Shown here piece by piece: positions 46,065 through 54,329 of a stretch of DNA of 64,000 bases. Under the pieces are notes generated by a model. It had not been told where the DNA came from. It saw only the letters and a program-made list of their open reading frames with translations, and did not search any database. A program made the translations under genes and the position numbers. Source of the DNA: Sulfurimonas sp. (GTDB lineage: Bacteria; Campylobacterota; Campylobacteria; Campylobacterales; Sulfurimonadaceae); contig NZ_JALOAN010000001.1 of NCBI RefSeq assembly GCF_023228785.1, forward strand, positions 1 through 64,000, read 5' to 3'. How positions within the stretch are numbered: the stretch's first letter is position 1; each line of letters begins with the position of its first letter.

Positions 46065-46713
46065 CCCCAAATCTACTAACAACCCTACCTAAAACTTCTA
46101 TTTCATTGAGATTTAGTGTTTGAGTTGAGTAGACTGGATTGTCAGAAATTATATCTATCTTTCCATCTATGCGTTTTTGAACTCTTTTTATAAAAAGTCC
46201 AGCTTCAGTTCTAATGGTAAAGATGCCACCTCTTTGCAAATCAGTCTTTGCTCTGTTTATAAAAATGATGTCATTATAGCTAAAAGTTGGTTCCATAGAA
46301 TCACCTGTAACATTAAGAGCCTCTATGTTTTTAAGCTCACTCTCTCCACCCAAGAGAGCTACAAAACTCTCAGGAAGTTCTAGTTCTTCTATATCTTCAT
46401 ATTGATCATCAGCTCCACCACCAGCAGATGCATTTACTTCGCTTAGGTATCTAACCATGTAAAACTTGTTGGTAGCCTCTACTAAGCTCTCAGGGGACTG
46501 ACCATAAAGCATCCAGTTTATAGAGATTTTTCTAGCTGCGCAAAAATCCATAAGTTCACCAAATGGAACTTTATTTCTCTTTTTCATGGTTGCAAAGTTC
46601 ATTTGCGAAACACCTAAAATATCTGCTACATCTTTGTCAAAAATCTTTTTTGAACCAAATTCTGCTGAGATGATACTCTTTATCTCTTCTACAATATCTA
46701 AAAAGTTTTTCAT
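46054..46713 (-). CDS. S24/LexA-CI family self-cleaving repressor
   Basis: A 219-residue protein. Residues 1-70 are a helix-turn-helix like phage CI repressors (DVADILGVSQMNFATMKKR, then INWMLYGQSPE). Residues about 85-215 are a peptidase S24 domain with a possible cleavage site Ala97-Gly98 in NASAGGG, the nucleophile Ser139 in TGDSMEPTF and the general base Lys176 in FIKRVQK. RecA-stimulated self-cleavage is the family mechanism. AGGAG precedes ATG 46713. It faces a tiny ORF across an operator-rich gap, like a lysogeny switch, but no phage structural genes are near. Confidence 0.88.
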   Translation of the reverse strand: MKNFLDIVEEIKSIISAEFGSKKIFDKDVADILGVSQMNFATMKKRNKVPFGELMDFCAARKISINWMLYGQSPESLVEATNKFYMVRYLSEVNASAGGGADDQYEDIEELELPESFVALLGGESELKNIEALNVTGDSMEPTFSYNDIIFINRAKTDLQRGGIFTIRTEAGLFIKRVQKRIDGKIDIISDNPVYSTQTLNLNEIEVLGRVVSRFGDVD

Positions 46714-46737
46714 GTCACTTCTCCTAGATTTTTCAAC

Positions 46738-46787
46738 ACTATACTAAGTTTTTGTCATTATGTCAAAAAATATTTGACAATTTGTCA
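46738..46787. promoter_or_regulatory. Promoter and operators of the S24 repressor
   Basis: On the minus strand TTGACA (46766-46761), a 17-base spacer and TATAGT (46743-46738) make a near-perfect housekeeping promoter 25 bases before the repressor ATG. Overlapping it is TTTGTCATTATGTCAAA (46751-46767), and next to it TGACA-ATT-TGTCA (46775-46787), both symmetric and sharing TTGTCA 30 bases apart. They are the natural candidates for repressor binding sites. Confidence 0.7.
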
Positions 46788-46848
46788 TATTTTTATACAA
46801 AAGATGTAAAATTGTATATTATTGTACAAATTATTTAAAGGATGTGTT

Positions 46849-46926
46849 ATGAAAATTGAAATTACACAAGGTTTATTTGAGAGATTTGAAAATTATATAG
46901 GTATCTTAGCGAGTAAATTTTTTTAG
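46849..46926 (+). CDS. Tiny ORF opposite the S24 repressor (25 residues)
   Basis: ATG 46849 follows AAAGGA at 8-base spacing and opens 25 codons (starting MKIEITQGLFERFENY, ending SKFF). It occupies the place of cro in a phage-type switch but is far too short for a helix-turn-helix. It could be a small peptide or the remains of a gene; its stop overlaps the end of the convergent 54-residue gene. Coding is plausible from the ribosome site and position only. Confidence 0.4.
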   Translation: MKIEITQGLFERFENYIGILASKFF

Positions 46927-47087
46927 TCTTTACTCTCTTTTGGGTTGATCTCTTTGTCTTTTTTTTCTTCTTGTCTTTTAAATTCTGCTTCTCTTTGAGC
47001 AGATTTGTTTTTATGATAGCCACCAAAGATAAATATCATAAAAATAACAAAAAGAATAACCATTATAGTATCTAGTACTGGATGCAT
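46923..47087 (-). CDS. Small membrane protein (54 residues)
   Basis: ATG 47087 has a perfect AGGAG 9 bases upstream (inside the end of trmL) and lies 2 bases after the trmL stop. The product has one hydrophobic segment (about residues 7-24, TIMVILFVIFMIFIFGGY) and then a highly charged Lys/Glu-rich tail (AEFKRQEEKKDKEINPKESKD). Topology is probably N-out/C-in single-pass. No family is recognised. It is the last member of the leuD...trmL operon. Confidence 0.7.
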   Translation of the reverse strand: MHPVLDTIMVILFVIFMIFIFGGYHKNKSAQREAEFKRQEEKKDKEINPKESKD

Positions 47088-47089
47088 TA

Positions 47090-47557
47090 TTATATCTCCT
47101 TAAAGCTAGCGTAGTTTTGTCTAATGGCATCGTACAAAACTATACCAGTACTTATGGCTAAGTTTAAACTTCGCCCTTCTTTTGTCATAGGTATAGTTAT
47201 ATTTTGATTTTCATATCTTTTTAGTATTTCTTCATCTATCCCAGCAGTCTCACTTCCAAAAAAGATAAAGTCACCCTCTTTAAACTTAGCTTCAAAGTAT
47301 GGTCTATCTGTTTTTGTTGTAGCAAAATGAGCGTTGTTTGTTATATTATTTTTAGCAAAAAACTCATCAATACTCTCCCAAACATGAAGATCTAGCTTAG
47401 ACCAGTAGTCAAGTCCAGCTCGTCTTACTGCTTTTTCATCTATATCAAAAGCTATGGGTTTTATAATGTGCAAGGAGGCTCCTGCATTTACACAAAGCCG
47501 CCCTATTGCACCCGTATTATTTGGGATCTGAGGATTTACTAATACTAAGTTAAACAT
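47090..47557 (-). CDS. trmL: tRNA (cytidine/uridine-34 2'-O)-methyltransferase TrmL
   Basis: A 155-residue minimal SPOUT methyltransferase that modifies the wobble base of tRNA-Leu species. NPQIPNNTGAIGRLCVNAGA is motif 1, FFGSETAGIDEEIL motif 2, and IPMTKEGRSLNLAISTGIVLYDA motif 3 with the deep knot. A tRNA-Leu(CAA), a known TrmL substrate in E. coli, is encoded in this window. It directly abuts purU. Confidence 0.93.
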   Translation of the reverse strand: MFNLVLVNPQIPNNTGAIGRLCVNAGASLHIIKPIAFDIDEKAVRRAGLDYWSKLDLHVWESIDEFFAKNNITNNAHFATTKTDRPYFEAKFKEGDFIFFGSETAGIDEEILKRYENQNITIPMTKEGRSLNLAISTGIVLYDAIRQNYASFKEI

Positions 47558-48394
47558 TTAAAAGATAACAGTTTTGTTAGCGTAGACAAATATTCGATCT
47601 TCTAACGCTAATTTTAATGCACGAGATAGAACTACTTTTTCAACATCTCGCCCTGAGCTTTGCATATCTCTCCAACTATAAGCGTGATCAACATGGATAA
47701 CTTCTTGAGCTATGATTGGACCCTCATCAAGGTTATTATTTACAAAGTGTGCCGTAGCACCGATGATTTTAACACCTCTATTATACGCTTGTTTATATGG
47801 GTTTGCACCTATAAAAGCAGGTAAAAAAGAGTGATGGATATTTATGATTTTATCTTGATAAGCTTCTACAAATCTAGGAGTTAAAATGCGCATGTATTTT
47901 GCTAGAACTATATAATCCACATCATTAAAACTATCAATGCAATTCATTATTTTTTGCTCATGTTCTAATCTTTCACAACCCTCATGTGAGACTGTAATAT
48001 AAGGGATATTAAATCTGCTTACTAAAGATTCTAACTCATCATAATTCGAGATAACTGCTAATATATTCGCATCTAACTCTCCTGCCTCATATCTTATAAG
48101 AATATCTCCTAAAGCATGAAGCTCTTTTGTTGCCAATATAATGATGTTTTTTTTCTTTGGATCTACTAGTTTTATATTTGCATCACTTGGTAGTGTTTTT
48201 AAGAGGTCCGCTTCTAAACTTTTAAAATCTATCTCTCCATCAACTACACTTCTCATAAAAAACTTGTTATTTTCTTTATCCACAAACTCACTGTTTGAGA
48301 GCATATTTAGGTTGTGGTTACAAAAAACAGTTGAGATCTTATGAACTAAGCCCATTGCATCGTTTGCATCTATCAAAACTCTATATTGACTCAC
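47558..48394 (-). CDS. purU: Formyltetrahydrofolate deformylase
   Basis: A 278-residue enzyme releasing formate from 10-formyl-tetrahydrofolate. Residues 1-80 form an ACT domain (VLIDANDAMGLVHKISTVFCNHNLNM); the rest is a formyltransferase-like domain with YMRILTPRFVEAYQDKIINIHHSFLPAF and GATAHFVNNNLDEGPIIAQEV. The overlap of its start with the upstream CiaD-like gene is 4 bases. It balances one-carbon units and formate supply. Confidence 0.94.
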   Translation of the reverse strand: MSQYRVLIDANDAMGLVHKISTVFCNHNLNMLSNSEFVDKENNKFFMRSVVDGEIDFKSLEADLLKTLPSDANIKLVDPKKKNIIILATKELHALGDILIRYEAGELDANILAVISNYDELESLVSRFNIPYITVSHEGCERLEHEQKIMNCIDSFNDVDYIVLAKYMRILTPRFVEAYQDKIINIHHSFLPAFIGANPYKQAYNRGVKIIGATAHFVNNNLDEGPIIAQEVIHVDHAYSWRDMQSSGRDVEKVVLSRALKLALEDRIFVYANKTVIF

Positions 48395-48813
48395 TTTTGT
48401 TTTCCTTTTTTTATCTCTTGTTTTCTTAAGTCTATGTTTGCTAAAACATATTCTAAAAAGTTAAGAGTCATATCTACCTTTGCATCTATATTTGTGTTGT
48501 TTGGTGCTTGAAATCCTTCAAAAAGCACTAACATTCGCTCTTTAAGAGAATTTAAAAAAGACTCTTCACTCTCCATAGAAGCTAGATCTTCATCATTTTT
48601 TTCTTCGCTTATTTTTTGAGAAAAATCTTGGATCTCTTTTTTCTCTGTAACCATGGTAGATGGCGAGAGAGTGTGTCTTTTTTGCTCATCTTTGTTTTGA
48701 ACTTTTTTAACTTCTATGGAGCTGTTTAGGACTTTTTTTGTAGTCTCATTATCTTCCATTTCTGCCAAAGTTGATAGTATTACATCTTTTAATTCCATGA
48801 TTTTAGTAACCAC
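48391..48813 (-). CDS. CiaD-like conserved protein
   Basis: A 140-residue acidic protein. The first 80 residues look disordered and charged; the conserved part is the C-terminus, ESFLNSLKERMLVLFEGFQ and DMTLNFLEYVLANIDLRK, predicted helical. This layout and the proximity to purU recall Campylobacter CiaD (Cj0788), which is described as a secreted invasion effector; in a free-living relative the ancestral role must be different. Family assignment is from memory of the pattern and gene neighbourhood. It overlaps the TPR gene by 25 bases and purU by 4. Confidence 0.6.
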   Translation of the reverse strand: MVTKIMELKDVILSTLAEMEDNETTKKVLNSSIEVKKVQNKDEQKRHTLSPSTMVTEKKEIQDFSQKISEEKNDEDLASMESEESFLNSLKERMLVLFEGFQAPNNTNIDAKVDMTLNFLEYVLANIDLRKQEIKKGKQK

Positions 48814-49037
48814 CTTTCAAACTCTTTAAACTCAACATCAGCTTCCATCTTTACAAAAAAATCTCTCATCTGCGTATTTAGATCTGAAAACTTTTTTCTC
48901 TGGCCTTGAAGCCTTTTCATAGCGATTTTAGCCTCACTATTTGTTGGATCTTTTTCTAAAATCTTTTTATAGATCTCCAAAGCATCTTCTTTTAAACCTT
49001 GGAGTTCATATATATTTGCTAGTGTGAGAGTCTGCAT
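48789..49037 (-). CDS. Small TPR-repeat protein
   Basis: An 82-residue protein containing one tetratricopeptide unit plus a helix (LANIYELQGLKEDALEIYKKILEKDPTNSEAK pattern; quoted in part LANIYELQGLKEDALEIY, KILEKDPTNSEA), then a Lys-rich helix. It probably binds a partner protein. It lies between leuB (10-base gap) and the CiaD-like gene (25-base overlap), within the same operon. Confidence 0.75.
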   Translation of the reverse strand: MQTLTLANIYELQGLKEDALEIYKKILEKDPTNSEAKIAMKRLQGQRKKFSDLNTQMRDFFVKMEADVEFKEFERWLLKSWN

Positions 49038-49047
49038 TTTTTGTTTT

Positions 49048-50115
49048 TTATCTTACTATATAGTTAGCGATGATAGATCCCATCTCGCTAGTAGAACATA
49101 CTTCTTTAGCGTCAAACTGTGCTAGATCTTGAGTTCTATAACCCTCACTTAATGCTTTTTTAATGGCAGTATCTATCTTATCAGCCGCTTCAATCTCATC
49201 AAGTCCATATCTTAACATCATAGATGCAGATGCAATAGTAGCTATAGGGTTTGCAATTCCTTGACCTGCGATATCTGGTGCTGATCCATGAATTGGCTCA
49301 TAAACACCTATTTTTGCTCCAACAGATGCAGATGGTAAAAGTCCGATCGAGCCTGAGAGCATAGATGCTTCATCACTTAGGATATCTCCAAATATATTTC
49401 CAGTTAACATTACATCGAACTGTCTTGGATCTCTTATGAGTTGCATTGCAGCATTATCTACATACATATGACTAAGTTCTACTTCTGGGTACTCTTTTGC
49501 AACTTCTATAACCGTATCTCTCCAAAGTTGAGAGACATCTAAAACATTTGCCTTATCGACTGAACAAACTCTTTTAGATCTCTGCATTGCAATTTTAAAG
49601 GCTTGGTGAGCTATGCGAACTATCTCATCACGAGTATAAACCATAGTGTTCCAACCCTTATCAGCAGTTCTACCCTTTGGCTCTCCAAAATAGATCCCAC
49701 CAATTAGCTCTCGAACAACCATCAGATCTACACCTTTTACTACTGATGCTTTAAGTGATGATGCATTTATAAGCTCATCATAAACAACAGCTGGACGTAG
49801 ATTTGCGTAAACTCCTAGCTCTTTTCTAAATCTTAAAAGTCCACTCTCTGGTCTCATCTCGCGAGGAAGTGCGTCCCACTTCTCTCCACCAATAGCGCCA
49901 AAAAGAACTGCATCTGAGTTGAGTGCAATGCTTATAGTCTCTTTTGGTAGTGGATCTCCTGTGATATCATAAGCACAACCGCCCATTAAAGCCTCTTCAT
50001 AGCTAAAGCTAAAATCACTGCAAGATGCTACAGCATCTAAAACTTTAACAGCTTCATCTACTATTTCAGGACCTATCCCATCGCCTTTTATAAGTGTTAT
50101 TTTATACTTTTTCAT
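49048..50115 (-). CDS. leuB: 3-isopropylmalate dehydrogenase
   Basis: A 355-residue NAD-dependent enzyme of leucine synthesis that oxidises 3-isopropylmalate. LIKGDGIGPEIVDEAVKVL opens the protein, ELIGGIYFGEPKGR and the signature NIFGDILSDEASMLSGSIGLLPSASVG carry substrate and Mg ligands, and EPIHGSAPDIAGQGIANP binds NAD. Its start overlaps the leuD stop by one base. Confidence 0.97.
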   Translation of the reverse strand: MKKYKITLIKGDGIGPEIVDEAVKVLDAVASCSDFSFSYEEALMGGCAYDITGDPLPKETISIALNSDAVLFGAIGGEKWDALPREMRPESGLLRFRKELGVYANLRPAVVYDELINASSLKASVVKGVDLMVVRELIGGIYFGEPKGRTADKGWNTMVYTRDEIVRIAHQAFKIAMQRSKRVCSVDKANVLDVSQLWRDTVIEVAKEYPEVELSHMYVDNAAMQLIRDPRQFDVMLTGNIFGDILSDEASMLSGSIGLLPSASVGAKIGVYEPIHGSAPDIAGQGIANPIATIASASMMLRYGLDEIEAADKIDTAIKKALSEGYRTQDLAQFDAKEVCSTSEMGSIIANYIVR

Positions 50116-50618
50116 TACTTACCTTTTACTTCATTTGCAGCATAATTCATCAGACCACCAGCGTCTATAAGCTCTTGCATAAACTCAGGGATCGGAGTGA
50201 ATTTATATGTTTTGTTCGTAGTTTTATTTGTAATTGTTCCATTGTTCATATCTACACTTATACTATCACCTTGCGAGATCTCAGCACTCTCTTTTAGTTC
50301 AAAGATTGGAAGTCCCATGTTAAAAGAGTTTCTATAAAAAATTCTTGCAAAAGTTGGAGCTATAACTGCTGCGACACCTGCTGCTTTTAGTGCTATTGGT
50401 GCGTGCTCGCGTGAGCTTCCACAACCAAAGTTTTCACCTGCAACTATAACATCACCACTACTCATATTTTTTACAAACTCAGGATCTGCATCTTCCATTA
50501 CATGTTTTGCAAGTTCTTCTGGAACTGATGTACTTAGGTATCGTGCAGCGATGATTAGATCAGTGTCGATATCTTTTCCAAAGGTCCAAACTTTTCCCTC
50601 AATATTTGCTTTTTGCAT
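50115..50618 (-). CDS. leuD: 3-isopropylmalate dehydratase, small subunit
   Basis: A 167-residue swivel-domain subunit that works with LeuC (not in this window). Diagnostic are VWTFGKDIDTDLIIAARYLS, AGENFGCGSSREHAPIALK and FARIFYRNSFNMGLP. It is the first gene of a leftward run leuD-leuB-TPR-CiaD-like-purU-trmL-54-residue protein with overlaps or gaps of 10 bases or less throughout. Confidence 0.96.
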   Translation of the reverse strand: MQKANIEGKVWTFGKDIDTDLIIAARYLSTSVPEELAKHVMEDADPEFVKNMSSGDVIVAGENFGCGSSREHAPIALKAAGVAAVIAPTFARIFYRNSFNMGLPIFELKESAEISQGDSISVDMNNGTITNKTTNKTYKFTPIPEFMQELIDAGGLMNYAANEVKGK

Positions 50619-50755
50619 ATTAAATCCTACTTATATTTTTAAAATATTTTCGTGATTGTATCCAAAGTGAGATTGGTATTAGTTTAAATAAATCTTCCCA
50701 AAGAGATCTAGAGCCACCAATTGTGACCAAAAAAAGAAAAGTTTACTTTACTTTG

Positions 50756-50786
50756 TGATACAATAACTACTAATTCAAACTAGTAG
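50756..50786 (+). promoter_or_regulatory. Candidate promoter and inverted repeat ahead of the secretion operon
   Basis: An extended -10 element TGA-TACAAT is at 50756-50764, preceded by T-rich sequence. Immediately after it CTACTA (50767-50772) and TAGTAG (50781-50786) form a 6-base inverted repeat that would include the transcription start, a good position for an operator or a 5' hairpin. The first gene starts at GTG 50800. Confidence 0.5.
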
Positions 50787-50799
50787 GATATAAACAACA

Positions 50800-52902
50800 G
50801 TGCTAACAGAAGATACTTTAAAAAAAGATCCATTGTTAAAATGTGTTAAGCATATATTAGATTTTTACTTTGGTGATGTCAGTTTTAAGAGCATAAGTGC
50901 TTTCTTTATTAAAAGTGATGTTTTTGATATTCCTCATGCAAAAGAAGTTTTAAAAAGCTTTAAATTAAGTGTATTACAAAGAAAAATCTCTGCAGACTCC
51001 ATACAAGAAAGTCTTCTTCCTTGTATTATTTTTGATGCTAATGATAACCCTTTGGTCTACCTCAAAAAAGCAAAAGACAAAGCTATTATACTAAATCCTA
51101 CAGATAACAATGAACTTGAGATCTCTCTTGATGGACTAAAACTCTACAAAAAAGCGCTCCTTATCTTTAGAGATACAAACCACATAAAACAGATGGATTC
51201 AGATGAAGTCAAATCTTGGTTTTATGAGCCTCTTCGTGCAAACTGGAGAGTATATATAGAGATAGCGATTCTTACACTATTTATAAACATTTTTGCTCTT
51301 GCTATTCCTCTTTTTGTTATGAATATCTACAACAGAGTTGTCCCAAATCAAGCTTATGAGACACTCTTTGTCTTAGCTAGTGGAACTCTAATCATCCTCA
51401 TCTTTGACATCATACTAAAGTATGCAAGAAGCCACATCATAGAAAATGTCTCAAAAGATCTAGGACTCTTTTGGGAAGAGGAGCTAATGCGAAAAATGAT
51501 GCTCATCGACACACAGCACGATAAATATATGTCAGGAAGCAAAGCAAATCTTTTTAAAGAGCTCCAACAGGTTCGTGACTTTTTTACAAACAGATCTATG
51601 GTCCAGATCATAGACTTTCCATTTTTTATAATTGCGATAGTTGTTATCTATATAATCTCCCCCATAATTGCCCTAGTTCCTTTTATTTTTGCAGTCCTCA
51701 TTATCCTTTTTAACCTTTTGATGCAAAGACCTATCTCAAAGTTAAGTAAAAATAGCTCTGAAAATCTTCAACTAAAGTACAGTTTTATTTATGAGTCTAT
51801 TCAAGGAACGCAGAGCATTAAACTTAACAATGCAACTCCTACTAGAATGCACCTTTGGAGAAATATTGTAGCTTTTGCAGATGGTATTGGGATGAGGATA
51901 CAATCTCTTCATACTCTCTCTATGAATATTTCACAATTCTTACTACAGCTTGTAGTTATTTTAGTGGTTATCTTAGGAGTTTTTGAGATCTCAGAGAAGA
52001 ACTTAAGCGTTGGAGCACTAATAGCCGTAACCATGTTAGCAAGCAGAGCTATGATGCCCATAGTGAGCTTGTCGGGGATTGTTATAAGAGTAAAAGAGAT
52101 GAGTGAGTCAATAGATCGCATAGATGAGTTTATGTCAAAACCAACGGAAGATAAAGAGAGTGCTGAGTCTGGAGTTGGAGTTCTAAAAGGAAGGCTAGAG
52201 TTTAAAAATGTCTCCTTTACTTTTGATGAGAGCAAACACAAAGCAATTGACAATGTCTCATTTATGATAGAAGCTGGCGAGAGAGTTGGCATCATAGGTC
52301 AAACTGGGGCTGGAAAAAGTACCTTGTTAAACCTTCTCATGGGCTTATATAAACCAACTACTGGATCTATCTATCTTGATAACCATGATATATCTACTAT
52401 TCATCCCGTAGAAATTCGCCAAAATATTGGGATCATGCCTCAAGAGCCATTTTTATTTAACGCTACTATAAAAGAGAACATAGAGCTTTTTCGCCCTATC
52501 AGCAAAGAGAGAATGTTAGAGATAGTTACTTTTGTAGGGCTTGATGATCTCATTAAAAAATCTGGTAAAGGCGATTCACTTCAAGTGGGAGAGAGAGGCT
52601 CAAATCTCTCAGTTGGACAAAGACACTTAGTCTCACTAGCTCGCGCTATAGCCACAGAGCCCTCAATGCTCATTTTAGATGAACCTACTTCAGGGCTTGA
52701 TATCGGTCTAGAGAAAAAACTTATCGACAGACTAAACAGTGGCTTAGGAAAAGAAAAAACTCTTATAGTCATTACCCATAGACTCGCCGCATTAGAGTTA
52801 GTAGATAGGATCTTAGTTATTAATGAGGGAAGAGTTGTAGCTGATGGACCTAGAGATAAAGTCTTAGAAACACTAAGAAACCCGCCAAAAGGTAAGCAAT
52901 GA
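50800..52902 (+). CDS. Type I secretion ABC exporter, LapB-like
   Basis: A 700-residue inner-membrane exporter. Residues 1-140 correspond to a degenerate C39-like domain without the catalytic Cys/His, as in transporters of RTX adhesins. Membrane segments lie at about 150-420, including MNIYNRVVPNQAYETLFVLASG, typical of LapB/RtxB. The nucleotide domain has GQTGAGKST (about 500), a variant signature LSVGQ (about 603; usually LSGGQ), LILDEPTSGLD and the H-loop VITHR. Start is GTG 50800 with AGGA at 11 bases. It heads the nine-gene operon and overlaps the next gene by 4 bases. Confidence 0.94.
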   Translation: MLTEDTLKKDPLLKCVKHILDFYFGDVSFKSISAFFIKSDVFDIPHAKEVLKSFKLSVLQRKISADSIQESLLPCIIFDANDNPLVYLKKAKDKAIILNPTDNNELEISLDGLKLYKKALLIFRDTNHIKQMDSDEVKSWFYEPLRANWRVYIEIAILTLFINIFALAIPLFVMNIYNRVVPNQAYETLFVLASGTLIILIFDIILKYARSHIIENVSKDLGLFWEEELMRKMMLIDTQHDKYMSGSKANLFKELQQVRDFFTNRSMVQIIDFPFFIIAIVVIYIISPIIALVPFIFAVLIILFNLLMQRPISKLSKNSSENLQLKYSFIYESIQGTQSIKLNNATPTRMHLWRNIVAFADGIGMRIQSLHTLSMNISQFLLQLVVILVVILGVFEISEKNLSVGALIAVTMLASRAMMPIVSLSGIVIRVKEMSESIDRIDEFMSKPTEDKESAESGVGVLKGRLEFKNVSFTFDESKHKAIDNVSFMIEAGERVGIIGQTGAGKSTLLNLLMGLYKPTTGSIYLDNHDISTIHPVEIRQNIGIMPQEPFLFNATIKENIELFRPISKERMLEIVTFVGLDDLIKKSGKGDSLQVGERGSNLSVGQRHLVSLARAIATEPSMLILDEPTSGLDIGLEKKLIDRLNSGLGKEKTLIVITHRLAALELVDRILVINEGRVVADGPRDKVLETLRNPPKGKQ

Positions 52903-54173
52903 GTTATAGATACTTACAAGAGAGAAGCTGGAACTATCGTTTTTTTGTGCTTCCTATCATTGTTTTTATAACTGTTTTTTTGATCTGGGCTTATTTTGCC
53001 GAGATAGATGAGAGTGTTAAGGGTGTTGGAAAGGTTATCCCATCTGGTCAAACTAGACTACTTCAACACCTAGAAGGTGGAATAATTACTCACATTTTAG
53101 TTGCTGAGGGAGATGTGGTTAAAAAAGGAGAGGTTTTATTTAGAATCAAAAACCAATACTTTATCTCTGAACAAAGAGAAAATATCATCAAGCTAACAGC
53201 ATATCAAGCAAAATTAAAAAGAATATCTTCCCTACTCCAAGATGAAAAAGAACTAACATTTGATAAAAATATTTATGAAAGCATCCCCCTAATTATTGAA
53301 AATGAGATTGCTATTTTTTACTCTCAAAAGAGAGGAAATGACTCAGAACTCTCAATATTACAAGAGCAATTAAATCAAAAAAAAGCTAGATTAAAAGAGT
53401 TTGACATTAGATTAGAGAATCTATCCATAGAATACAACTTATCACAGCAAAATATGAAAATCCAAGAAGAACTTAGCAAAAAAGGTGCAATTTCCAAAGA
53501 AAAGTACCTACAAAATCTATCTGTAAAACAGAAACTATACACTCAACTACAAGAAATAAGATATACAATACCTGTTTTAAAGACAGAGATCAAAGAATTT
53601 TTCAACAAGATAGATTCTAAAAAACTAGATATTAGATCTAAGCTACTTCAAGAAAATAGTGAAGTTCAAATTGAGATAAAAAAACTAGAAGAGCTTATGC
53701 AAACTGATGTTGATAGAGATGCGAGGATAGCAGTTAGTAGTCCAACAAAAGGAATTGTAAATAAGATCAACTACAACACCATTGGCGGAATTGTAAAGTC
53801 TGGTGAGACAATAGCTGAGATCTCACCTCTTGAAGATGAGTTGATGATAGAAGCTAAGATAAACACAGCAGACAGAGCATACATCTATCCTGGTCAAGAT
53901 GTCTTTATAGAAATAACAGCCTACGAGTCTTCAAAATACGGTCTTGTAAAAGGTAAACTTATAGGGATCTCTCCTGATAGCTCAACAGATGATAAAGGTG
54001 GGAGTTTTTACACTATAAAAGTAAGAGCAAATAATTATAGATTTGACGATGACTCCCCCATTCTAATAGGCATGACAGCAAATGTAAATATACTTACAGG
54101 TAAAAGGACTATACTTCACTATCTATTAAAACCGATGAAAGATATCAAATACAGAGCTTTAACTGAGCATTAG
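52899..54173 (+). CDS. Type I secretion membrane-fusion protein, LapC/HlyD-like
   Basis: A 424-residue periplasmic adapter linking the ABC exporter to the outer-membrane channel. One membrane segment (about 17-37), lipoyl-like half motifs (GKVIPSGQTRLLQHLEGGIITHILVAEGDVV pattern, quoted in part LLQHLEGGIITHILV), a long coiled coil (about 85-270) and the barrel part RIAVSSPTKGIVNKI, GETIAEISPLEDELMIEA. ATG 52899 overlaps the exporter stop by 4 bases, so they are co-translated. Confidence 0.94.
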   Translation: MSYRYLQERSWNYRFFVLPIIVFITVFLIWAYFAEIDESVKGVGKVIPSGQTRLLQHLEGGIITHILVAEGDVVKKGEVLFRIKNQYFISEQRENIIKLTAYQAKLKRISSLLQDEKELTFDKNIYESIPLIIENEIAIFYSQKRGNDSELSILQEQLNQKKARLKEFDIRLENLSIEYNLSQQNMKIQEELSKKGAISKEKYLQNLSVKQKLYTQLQEIRYTIPVLKTEIKEFFNKIDSKKLDIRSKLLQENSEVQIEIKKLEELMQTDVDRDARIAVSSPTKGIVNKINYNTIGGIVKSGETIAEISPLEDELMIEAKINTADRAYIYPGQDVFIEITAYESSKYGLVKGKLIGISPDSSTDDKGGSFYTIKVRANNYRFDDDSPILIGMTANVNILTGKRTILHYLLKPMKDIKYRALTEH

Positions 54174-54286
54174 AGACTATCTTAAAATATTTATTCATTT
54201 TATTAAGAACATTTTAGGTACAATTATGACTATTTTATATTATATATTTAAAAGAAAGCAAGATATTTAACTTCCGAGGAATCTAT

Positions 54287-54325
54287 ATGAAGAGTGTGAG
54301 ATTATCAACTTCAACAAAGGATTAA
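54287..54325 (+). CDS. Possible 12-residue leader peptide
   Basis: ATG 54287 follows an excellent GAGGA (54276-54280) and opens only 12 codons (MKSVRLSTSTKD), ending 4 bases before the GTG of the next gene. The ribosome site is better than that of the downstream gene, so translation could be coupled or the leader regulatory. Support is limited to this layout. Confidence 0.35.
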   Translation: MKSVRLSTSTKD

Positions 54326-54329
54326 AACA

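Noticed and set aside
46714..47087. Prophage remnant around the S24 repressor
   Set aside because: No integrase, attachment repeat or structural gene is near; flanking genes are conserved housekeeping genes.
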